From the NCBI GenBank assembly GCA_050734915.1, contig JBOHUX010000052.1, positions 1 through 13,678 of the forward strand: 13,678 bases of DNA, in the 5' to 3' direction. The position numbers and the translations under genes are program-made. The notes under the pieces are model-generated. The model did no database searches and was not told the DNA's origin. It saw nothing but the letters and a program-made list of their open reading frames with translations. Origin of the DNA: JBOHUX01 sp050734915. GTDB lineage: Bacteria > Chloroflexota > Dormibacteria > Dormibacterales > Dormibacteraceae. Below, piece by piece: positions 6,538-13,678 of this stretch. Position 1 is the first letter of the stretch; each line of letters starts with the position of its first letter.

Positions 6538-7743
6538 TCAGGCTCCCCCCAGGAGCTTGAGCGCCTCGTTCAACTGCGTGTCGCCGGCGTGTCCGAGGGA
6601 CGGCTCGACGACGTTGAAGGCATGCCCCGCCGCGGGCGCCGTGACCTTCACGTCCGGGGTCAGTCCGTTGTGCTGCACGCTGCGGCCGTTGGGCAGGAAC
6701 CAGTGCTCGATCGTCAGGTGGAGGTCGCCCCCGTCGGGGAGCGGGAAGTCCTCCTCGACCTCGCCTTTGCCAAAGGTCTTCTCCCCCACCAGGCGCGCCC
6801 GTCTCCTGACCTGGAGGGCGCCCGCGGTGATCTCCGCCGCGGAAGCGGTGTTGCCGTTCACGAGCACGATCAGAGGCTGGGCCGTCGCCGGGTGGGTGCC
6901 GGTGACGTCGGTCCGCCGCGAATTCCCCGACCGGTCCCGGACCGAGAAGACCTCGCCGCTGGCGACGAACTGGCTGACCACCTTCTGGGCGGCGTCGATG
7001 AAGCCGCCCGGATTGTCGCGGAGGTCCAGGATCACCCCTCGAGCCGGCAGCCCCGCCTTCAGCTGGGCCGCGAACTCCCGGGCGGTGGACGCCTGGAACG
7101 CGAACACGCGGAGGTAGAGGATGTCCCCCGCAAAGTGCCAGCTCGTCACCGAGGGCACCGTCAGCCGGGCCCGGGTCACGGCCACTGTCAGGCTCGCCGC
7201 GCCGCGGTGGATCGTGAGTGAGACCGACGTCCCTGCCCGGCCCTCGATCTCGGCGGTGACCTGGCCGGCCTGGACGCCCCTGGTATCGTGCCCGCCGACG
7301 GCGACGATCACGTCCCCCTGCCTCAGGCCCGCCTTGTCCGCCGGGGCGCCCGGGATCACGCCGGAGACGACCGGGTACTGGCCGCGGAAGTCCACGTAGA
7401 TGCCGATCCCCGTCAGCTGGCCGGCATAGCTCCGCAGCTGCTGCCGGTACTGGCCGGGCGTCAGGTATCGCGAGAAGGGATCGCCGAGGGCGCCGACCAG
7501 ACCCCCGATGCTCGCCTGGGTGAGCTTGGCGTAGTCGAGGTCGCGCGTGTAGAAACGGGCCTGGATGATGCGCAGCGCCTGGTTGTAGGCGGCCTGGTCG
7601 ATGTGGCCGGACGGCGCGCCGGGATTGAGGATGGGAACCTGGGCCGGGAACCTCTGATCGACGAACACCCCGCCCGCGAGCCCGACGACCAGCGCGATCA
7701 GAACGCCCAGTCCGGCTCCGAGCGGCCCTCTCGCTCTATGCAA
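6538..7743 (-). CDS. S41 family C-terminal processing peptidase (CtpA/Prc-like)
   Basis: Membrane-anchored serine protease that recognises protein C-termini, 401 aa. A basic N-terminus is followed by a hydrophobic anchor at ~10-28 (GLGVLIALVVGLAGG). A helical region ~47-100 includes GDPFSRYLTPGQY. The PDZ domain is ~105-190 (GIGIYVDF, GVIPGAPADKAGLRQGDVI). The S41 catalytic domain covers ~195-370, with LDLRDNPGG, nucleophile Ser301 in NGNTASAAEI, and Lys326 in EKTFGKGEV. The Ser-Lys spacing of 25 equals that of the D1 processing protease. The start is TTG 7743: no ATG lies near, and the positively charged MHRARG fits a signal anchor. No Shine-Dalgarno is visible, but a TACCCT box lies 8 bases upstream. 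It follows ftsX by 53 bases, a common order in Firmicutes-like genomes, suggesting a cell-envelope role. Confidence 0.93.
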   Translation of the reverse strand: MHRARGPLGAGLGVLIALVVGLAGGVFVDQRFPAQVPILNPGAPSGHIDQAAYNQALRIIQARFYTRDLDYAKLTQASIGGLVGALGDPFSRYLTPGQYRQQLRSYAGQLTGIGIYVDFRGQYPVVSGVIPGAPADKAGLRQGDVIVAVGGHDTRGVQAGQVTAEIEGRAGTSVSLTIHRGAASLTVAVTRARLTVPSVTSWHFAGDILYLRVFAFQASTAREFAAQLKAGLPARGVILDLRDNPGGFIDAAQKVVSQFVASGEVFSVRDRSGNSRRTDVTGTHPATAQPLIVLVNGNTASAAEITAGALQVRRRARLVGEKTFGKGEVEEDFPLPDGGDLHLTIEHWFLPNGRSVQHNGLTPDVKVTAPAAGHAFNVVEPSLGHAGDTQLNEALKLLGGA

Positions 7744-7751
7744 CAGGGATA

Positions 7752-7757
7752 AGGGTA
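7752..7757 (-). promoter_or_regulatory. Candidate -10 box for a leaderless S41 peptidase mRNA
   Basis: TACCCT on the minus strand (TANNNT type) ends 8 bases before the TTG start at 7743, so a transcript would begin almost at the start codon. No -35 is evident in the GC-only stretch upstream. The peptidase may also be read from the ftsE promoter. Confidence 0.3.
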
Positions 7758-8658
7758 GAGCGCGCGCCCCCGCCGCCGCCCGCCAGTCCGGACAGCCTAG
7801 ATGCGGACGAACCGGCGGACGCCGATGTAGCTGCCCAGCGCCCCCAGCGCCGCGCCGCCCACGAGCAACACCCGCGCCAGCTGATTCACGTAACCGGGGT
7901 CATAGGAGAGCGGGATGAAGAACAGCTGCGAACGGAAGTTGGTCACGAAAGGGTGGTAGAGCGCCGCCAGGACGCCCAGGGAGACGCTGGCGGCAAGGGT
8001 TCCGGTCAGGATGCCCTCGATCACGAACGGACCCCGGACGAACCAGTCGGTGGCGCCAACCAGCCTCATGACCTCGATCTCCTGGCGCCGGTGGTACACC
8101 GCGGTGCGGATGGTGTTCATCACGATCACGATCGAGACCACCACCAGCACCCCGAGCATGACCAGCCCCGCCAGCGTCAGCCATCTGGAGAGCTGAAGCA
8201 TGCGGGTGATGAAGGTGCCCTGGTAGTCGGTCGGGTTGGTCCTGTCGGCGCCTCGCCACTGGCGGGCGGCGTGATCGATTCCGGCCAGGTCTCCGAGCCT
8301 CGCGACCTGGACCTCGATGCGCGCCGCGAGCGGATTGCCCTCCATCTCCTGGACGATCTGCCGATTGCCGGGGTCGTGGGCGAAGCGCGCCAGCTCCTGC
8401 TGCTTGGTGACGAAGCGCACGGACGTCACGCCGGGAGCCGCCCGGAGCCGGCTCTCGAAGTCGTACACGGAGGTCAGCGGGGTCGCGTCGGCGATGCTGA
8501 TGCTGAGCATGCTGACCTTCGCCTTGTAGCTGTCCAGGACTCCCGAGAGGGCGTGCCCGAGAAGAAGGCTGACCCCTGCGAGCATCAGGATCAGGGTGAT
8601 CGAGAGAATCGCGGCGAAGCTGACCGCCGCGTTCCGCCAGAAGCTCTGCCAGGCGGTG

Positions 8659-9399
<741 letters not shown>

Positions 9400-9454
9400 G
9401 GCCTGGATGAGTGCTGAAGCGTCTGCGGCAAGGAGTCGGCTGGACCCGATCGTG

Positions 9455-9483
9455 AGTATAGGCGCCTACCCGATCGAGGTCAA
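9455..9483 (-). promoter_or_regulatory. Near-consensus sigma-70 promoter of ftsEX
   Basis: On the minus strand there is TTGACC (9483-9478), a 17-base spacer, and TATACT (9460-9455). Five of six bases match in each hexamer. Predicted transcription start is about 9448, roughly 49 bases before the ftsE ATG. This is the clearest promoter in the window and separates ftsEX from the upstream mhq-like pair. Confidence 0.75.
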
Positions 9484-9506
9484 ACCGCGGCTCCAGACCA
9501 CCGAGC

Positions 9507-9526
9507 CCCGGCATCCGAGCGCCGGG
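9507..9526. other. GC hairpin between the mhqO-like gene and the ftsE promoter
   Basis: CCCGGC and GCCGGG form a 6-bp stem with an 8-base loop, 31 bases past the dioxygenase stop and just before the ftsE -35 box. It could act as a terminator for the upstream unit, but no U-tract follows. Confidence 0.25.
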
Positions 9527-9556
9527 CCGCGGCGGGAGCGGCGTTCCGCGGGCGGG

Positions 9557-10498
9557 TTAGGAGGCGGGCCGGGCGGTGGTTGCCCAGCTCGCCCGAGGGT
9601 TGGGGATCGGGCGCAGGGTGCCCTCCAGCCGCTCGCGCATGGGCTCGAACTTGGGCGGCAGGGCCAGCGAGGTGCCCAGGCTCTCGAGCGGCTCATCGGC
9701 GCTGAAACCGGGGCCGACGGTCGCGATCTCGAAGAGGACCCCGCTCGGTTCTCGGAAGTAGACCGACCGGAAGTAGTAACGGTCGATCACCGGTGTCGGC
9801 GCCCCGCCGCCCGCGAGCACGCGCTCCCGCCAGGCCTCGTGATCCTCAGTCCGGCAGGCGAAGGCGATGTGATGGACCGTCCCGGCGCCCCCCACCCCCG
9901 GGGCGTCGCTGGCATCGTATCCGTAGAAGGAGCTCCGGCTGTCGCCCCGCGACTCGAACTCGGTGCCTGACGCCGCCGCGAAGCCGAGCGTGCGCTCCAG
10001 AAACGCCCGGCTCGTCTCGGGACTGCGGGAGAAGGCGCGAGCGCCGGCGAAACCCCGGATGGCCACCTCGTGCGGGATCTCGGGGTGGACCGCGACCAGC
10101 GGCGCATCGTCGCTGCCGTCCGCGATCAGCTCCAGGCCCAGACCCTCCGGATCCTGGAACAGAAGGTGGGCGGCATCTCGGGCGCCCGTGATGCCCTCGC
10201 TCGCCAGCCGCTCCCGCCAGAAGTCGAGGGCGGCCTCGGAGGCGACGCGGAAGGAGATCCGGTGCACCATGCCCGCCCCCGGCCGCCCGCTGCGCGCGCC
10301 CGGGTACTCGAAGAAGGTGAGGTCCGAGCCCGGGCTGCCCTGCTCGTCCGCGTAGAAGAGGTGGTAGACGGTGGGATCGTCCTGGTTGACCGTCTTCTTC
10401 ACCAGACGCAGGCCGATCACGCGTGCGTAGAAGTCCGCGTTGCGCGGCCCGTCCGCCGTGATCGCCGAGATGTGGTGGATTCCGTCCAGCTTCTTCAT
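9557..10498 (-). CDS. Ring-cleaving dioxygenase, MhqO-like (two VOC/glyoxalase domains)
   Basis: Metal-dependent extradiol-type dioxygenase of the vicinal-oxygen-chelate superfamily, 313 aa. In Bacillus the MhqO/MhqA relatives act on hydroquinones and related aromatics. Domain 1 (~5-135) starts GIHHISAI with His8 and ends LGLELIAD. Domain 2 (~145-265) has the TVHHIAF histidines (209-210) and LFEIAT with Glu257. These His and Glu residues are the likely metal ligands. The duplicated VOC layout and length match the family. The start is ATG 10498; it shares ATGA with the stop of the upstream esterase, indicating translational coupling, and has GGGAG 9 bases upstream. An ATG 15 codons earlier would lie inside the esterase and is not needed. 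The pairing with an MhqD-like esterase supports quinone or aromatic detoxification; the exact substrate is unknown. Confidence 0.87.
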   Translation of the reverse strand: MKKLDGIHHISAITADGPRNADFYARVIGLRLVKKTVNQDDPTVYHLFYADEQGSPGSDLTFFEYPGARSGRPGAGMVHRISFRVASEAALDFWRERLASEGITGARDAAHLLFQDPEGLGLELIADGSDDAPLVAVHPEIPHEVAIRGFAGARAFSRSPETSRAFLERTLGFAAASGTEFESRGDSRSSFYGYDASDAPGVGGAGTVHHIAFACRTEDHEAWRERVLAGGGAPTPVIDRYYFRSVYFREPSGVLFEIATVGPGFSADEPLESLGTSLALPPKFEPMRERLEGTLRPIPNPRASWATTARPAS

Positions 10499-11148
10499 TG
10501 CGTCACTCCCATCCTCGACGCCGGGACCGCGTCCCGGAGCCATCGCGCCGCGCCGTCCAGCTCCTCTCGCGTGAGCGAATGGCCGCCGGGCGACCAGCGC
10601 AGCTCCACCGTGGCGCCGCCGTCCTCGAGCAGCCGGCGCAGCCTCTCCACGCGCTCGATCGGGTGATAGGGATCCTGGACCCCGGCCGAGATGAGCACCG
10701 CCACCCCCTCCAGAGCGGGCGCGGCCTCGGGCTCGAACGGCACGCCGGCGCGCAGGAGGACCGCCCCGGCGAGCACCTCCGGGCGGCTCAGCAGGAGGCT
10801 CGCCGCCATGTTGGCGCCGTTCGAATACCCGACCGCGACCACTCGCTCCTCGTCGAGACCGTACCGGCGAGTCGCGGCGGCCACCAAGTCGGCCAGCTCC
10901 TGGGTGCGCAGCCGCAGGTCGTCGAGGTCGTACTCACCCACCGCGAGCCGCCGGAAGTAGCGCGGCATGCCGTCCTCGAGCACCTTCCCCCGGGGGCTGA
11001 GCAGGGCGGCGCCGGGCAGCAGGTCCCGAGCCAGCGGCAGCAGGTCGCTCTCGTCGCCGCCGGTGCCGTGGAGGAGGAGCAGCGTCGGCGCCCCCACCCG
11101 CCCGGCGGGTATGAACCGGTGGGTGAAGGTCGGCTCGGTCTCTTTCAT
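10495..11148 (-). CDS. Carboxylesterase/phospholipase-type hydrolase, MhqD-like
   Basis: Cytoplasmic alpha/beta hydrolase of the small carboxylesterase group, 217 aa. Motifs in order are LLLLHGTGGDESDLLPLA (oxyanion region, 23-40), LSPRG with the family's typical RYFRR, nucleophile Ser109 in VGYSNGAN, Asp159 in SAGVQDPYHP, and His190 in SPGGHSL. The full triad and lack of a signal peptide match MhqD (YodD) type enzymes. Those are encoded with ring-cleaving dioxygenases in the quinone-responsive regulon of Bacillus. The start is ATG 11148 with GAGAG about 4 bases upstream; a TTG 9 codons earlier is possible but has no ribosome site. It begins 54 bases after prfB ends and overlaps the dioxygenase by 4 bases. 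No MarR-type regulator gene (mhqR) is in view. Confidence 0.85.
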   Translation of the reverse strand: MKETEPTFTHRFIPAGRVGAPTLLLLHGTGGDESDLLPLARDLLPGAALLSPRGKVLEDGMPRYFRRLAVGEYDLDDLRLRTQELADLVAAATRRYGLDEERVVAVGYSNGANMAASLLLSRPEVLAGAVLLRAGVPFEPEAAPALEGVAVLISAGVQDPYHPIERVERLRRLLEDGGATVELRWSPGGHSLTREELDGAARWLRDAVPASRMGVTQ

Positions 11149-11202
11149 CAGACTCTCTAATGATTGTGTCCGCAACGGTATTCCCTGGCCATCCCGAAGA
11201 GC

Positions 11203-12316
11203 CTAGGCGCCATCCTGGGAGAGGCGCCAGCGCAGCCAGCCTTCGATGAAGGGGTCGATCTCGCCGTCCAGCACTCCCAGGGCGTTGCCCACCTCCACGC
11301 CCGAGCGGACGTCCTTGACCAGCGTGTAGGGCTGGAGCACGTAGTTGCGGATCTGCGACCCGAACTCGGCCGGCATCACGTCACCGCGGAGCTCGTCGCG
11401 CTGACGGGCGTTCTCCTCCTGCCGGCGCCGGAGCAGCCGGGAGCGAAGGATCTTCATCGCCATGTCCCGGTTCTTCATCTGCGAGCGCTCGTTCTGGCAG
11501 GTGACGACGATCCCGGTCGGCAGATGCGTGATGCGCACCGCGGAGTCCGTCTTGTTCACGTGCTGGCCGCCCGCCCCCGTCGAGCGGTAGGTGTCGATGC
11601 GGAGCTCCTCGGCTTCGATCTGGATCTCCGACTCCTCGGCGTCCTCCAGCTCCGGCATCACCTCCACCAGCGCGAAGGACGTGTGGCGACGGTGCTGCTG
11701 ATCGAAGGGCGAGATCCGCACCAGGCGGTGGACGCCGTGCTCCGAACGCAGCAGGCCATAGGCGCGAGGTCCCCGCACCACGAAGGTGGTGCCCTTGAGC
11801 CCTGCCTCCTCCCCCGGCGCCTGATCCAGGACCTCGGTGCCGAAGGAGCGGGACTGCGCCCACTTGAGGTACATGCGCATCAGCATCTCCACCCAATCCT
11901 GGGCCTCGATCCCACCCTGCCCGACGCTGATCCCGATGACCGCGTTGTGGGAGGCGTACGCGTCGGTGAAGAGAAGGTCCAGCTCCCGGGCCCGGAGCTC
12001 CTTCTCGAGGCCGACCAGCTCCTGGTCGAGCTGCCCCGCCAGCTCCGGATCGTCGCGGACGAGGCCCGAGAGCTCGATCAGGTCCTCGGCCCGGCGCGTG
12101 AGCGTGGCCCACGACTCCACCTCCTGGCGAGCCTCGGACGCCTCCCGTGCGAGCCGGCCGGCCACGGCCGGATCGTCCCATGCACCGGGCGCCGCCAGGC
12201 GGCCCTCCAGCTCCTCCGCCCGGGCGGCCTTCACGGGCAGGTCAAAGATGCTCCTTGATCTGCTGGATGCGCTGGTAGATCTCCTGGGCCGTCGTGGAGG
12301 GGGCGTCAGCGGCCAT
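11203..12316 (-). CDS. prfB: Peptide chain release factor 2, expressed through a programmed +1 frameshift
   Basis: RF2 releases peptides at UGA and UAA stop codons. The gene is in two frames. ATG 12316 gives 24 residues (MAADAPSTTAQEIYQRIQQI, then KEHL) and meets TGA at 12244-12242. A +1 shift on CTT continues with DLPVKAARAEELEGR for 346 more codons to TAG 11203, giving 370 aa, the normal RF2 length. The recognition motif SPF is at ~202-204 and the catalytic GGQ at ~249-251 (STGAGGQHVNKTDSAVR). The frameshift window has the canonical parts: AAGGAG, CAT, CTT TGA C. The start overlaps the end of secA by 11 bases and has AGAGG four bases upstream. Frame-only gene callers would give a wrong N-terminus here, because the second frame stays open far into secA. 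Order secA-prfB-ftsEX is widespread; the mhq-like pair follows directly. Confidence 0.97.
12242..12256 (-). promoter_or_regulatory. prfB programmed +1 frameshift site
   Basis: On the minus strand it reads AAGGAG CAT CTT TGA (12256-12242) followed by C (12241). The internal Shine-Dalgarno-like AAGGAG sits three bases before the CTT slip codon, as in Escherichia coli prfB. When RF2 is scarce, the slow TGA lets the ribosome slip to TTT and continue, giving autoregulation. Confidence 0.95.
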
Positions 12317-13678
12317 GGCACCTCTTGTACTTCTGGCCCGACCCGCATGGGCAGGGATCGTTGCGGCCGACCTTGCCGGCGACCTCGCGGGTGCCGATGG
12401 CGGCCTGCACCGGATCCCCGCGCTCCGGCCGCGCGGCCCACGGCGAGCCGTTGCCGCCGCCGTCGGGCGGGCGCGGACCCATCTCGATGCCGGTCGGGGG
12501 GGGTGCCGGCTCGGCGGGCAGGATCTGGACCCGGAACATGTTGGCGACGATGTCGGCCTGGATCCCTTCGGTGAGCTCGCCGAACATGTGGAAGGCTTCG
12601 TTCTTGTACTCGACCAGCGGGTCGCGCTGCCCGTAGGCGCGGAGCCCGATGCTCTCCCGGAAGTGCTCCATGGCGGTCAGGTAGTCGATCCACTTCTGGT
12701 CGATCGTGCGCAGCATCACGTGGCGCTCGGCGAGCCGCATCAGCTCCGGGGTCAGCTGCTCCTCCTTGTCCCCGTAGGCGCCCATGGCGGCCCCGTGGAG
12801 GAATTCCACGAGCCCCTCCCGGCCGGCCGCCAGCGCGTCGTTGGGGATCTCGGTGCCCGGCGCCAGCGGGAAGTAGAGCCCCAGGTAGGAGACGAGCCCG
12901 GCCAGGTCCCAGTTCTCGGCGTGGCGGCCCTCGCAGTGCACCTCGACGCCCTTGCGGATCAGATCGCGGATGTAGTCCTCGACGTTCCCGCGCGTGTCGG
13001 CTCCCTCCAGCACCTTCCGGCGCTCGGCGTAGATGATCGCGCGCTGCTGGTTCATGACATCGTCGTACTCGACGATGTGCTTGCGGGAGTCGAAGTTCAT
13101 GCCCTCGACCTTCTTCTGGGCGCTCTCGATCGAGCGCGCGACCCAGGTGTGCTCGATCGGCTCCACCTCGAGGCGGTCCATGAGCCGGCCGATGCGCTCG
13201 GCGGCGGGGCCGAAGATCCGCATCAGGTCGTCCTCCAGCGAGATGAAGAAGCGGCTCGAGCCGGGGTCGCCCTGGCGGCCCGAGCGGCCCCGGAGCTGGT
13301 TGTCGATGCGCCGGCTCTCGTGGCGCTCGCTGCCCAGCACGTAGAGCCCTCCGAGCTCTCTAACCCGGTCCCCCTCGGCCCGGCACTGCTCCTCGAACTT
13401 GGCTCGCAGCTCGGCCAGGGTGGCCTGGGCCTCCTCGGTGCCGAGCTCGAGGCCCTGGGCGTGGGCCTCCTGGAGGGCGAGGCCCTCGGGGTTGCCCCCG
13501 AGCACGATGTCGACGCCCCGCCCGGCCATGTTGGTGGCCACGGTGATGGCATGAAGGCGCCCAGCCTGGGCCACGATATGGGCCTCACGGGCGTGCTGCT
13601 TGGCGTTGAGCACGGCATGCGGGATGCCTCGCAGATCGAGCAGGCGCGACAGGTGCTCGGACTTGGCCACCGAAGCGG
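12306..13678 (-). CDS. secA: Preprotein translocase ATPase SecA (3' part, 5' end outside window)
   Basis: C-terminal 456 residues of SecA, the motor that drives proteins through SecYEG. The window cuts the gene at 13678 after ASVAKSEHLSRLL. Visible parts are the second nucleotide-binding fold with ITVATNMAGRGVDIVLGG and the QLRGRSGRQGDPGSSRFF arginine-finger motif, then the helical scaffold and wing region (VEGMNFDSRKHIVEYDDVMN, ERHVMLRTIDQKWIDYL). A variable Pro/Gly linker follows. The C-terminal zinc-binding motif is CPCGSGQKYKRCHGR, with three Cys and one His intact. The sequence ends TGA at 12306. The zinc motif supports a functional SecB- or ribosome-interacting tail. The next gene, prfB, starts inside the last codons (11-base overlap), so the two are probably cotranscribed. 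Confidence 0.98.
   Translation of the reverse strand, partial: ASVAKSEHLSRLLDLRGIPHAVLNAKQHAREAHIVAQAGRLHAITVATNMAGRGVDIVLGGNPEGLALQEAHAQGLELGTEEAQATLAELRAKFEEQCRAEGDRVRELGGLYVLGSERHESRRIDNQLRGRSGRQGDPGSSRFFISLEDDLMRIFGPAAERIGRLMDRLEVEPIEHTWVARSIESAQKKVEGMNFDSRKHIVEYDDVMNQQRAIIYAERRKVLEGADTRGNVEDYIRDLIRKGVEVHCEGRHAENWDLAGLVSYLGLYFPLAPGTEIPNDALAAGREGLVEFLHGAAMGAYGDKEEQLTPELMRLAERHVMLRTIDQKWIDYLTAMEHFRESIGLRAYGQRDPLVEYKNEAFHMFGELTEGIQADIVANMFRVQILPAEPAPPPTGIEMGPRPPDGGGNGSPWAARPERGDPVQAAIGTREVAGKVGRNDPCPCGSGQKYKRCHGR

Noticed and set aside
12247..12693. N-terminal extension of the prfB second frame into secA
   Set aside because: Only an open frame by chance; the real N-terminus is the 24-codon leader frame joined by the +1 frameshift.

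Overview
The window is a GC-rich (roughly 70% by eye, not counted) bacterial chromosomal segment. It carries mostly housekeeping genes on the right and a looser set of hydrolase genes on the left. The gene order secA - prfB - ftsE - ftsX - S41 peptidase, the GC-rich codon use, and apparently leaderless TTG starts fit a Chloroflexota lineage or a neighbouring GC-rich terrabacterial group. That placement is inference from order and composition only. I see no transposase, integrase, CRISPR array or phage gene.

Left part (1-6332). A 106-codon gene of unknown function overlaps, or is split from, a membrane-anchored GH5 glycoside hydrolase. A convergent gene encodes a secreted alpha/beta hydrolase with a full Ser-Asp-His triad. 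A 527-base gap follows and holds a possible 55-codon ORF on the minus strand behind a TTGACA promoter-like element. Then come tRNA-Phe(GAA), an amidase-signature hydrolase whose only usable start is a TTG, and a short gene resembling the C-terminal two thirds of DUF6390 proteins.

Right part (6417-13678). Everything is on the minus strand. Reading in the direction of transcription: the 3' part of secA; prfB (RF2), which needs a programmed +1 frameshift at CTT TGA C and starts inside secA; a two-gene cassette resembling MhqD (carboxylesterase) and MhqO (ring-cleaving dioxygenase) joined by an ATGA overlap; a near-consensus sigma-70 promoter; ftsE and ftsX (overlapping by 35 bases); an S41 C-terminal processing peptidase; and tRNA-Val(UAC).

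How the genes work together. SecA (protein export), RF2 (termination), FtsEX (division-linked control of cell-wall hydrolysis) and the S41 protease form a cell-envelope and translation neighbourhood. The mhqD/mhqO-like pair is a quinone or aromatic detoxification module inserted into it. I did not find a convincing new multi-gene system. The points most worth a second look are the prfB frameshift, the mhq insertion, the truncated DUF6390-like gene, the GH5 gene start, and the leaderless-start signatures.
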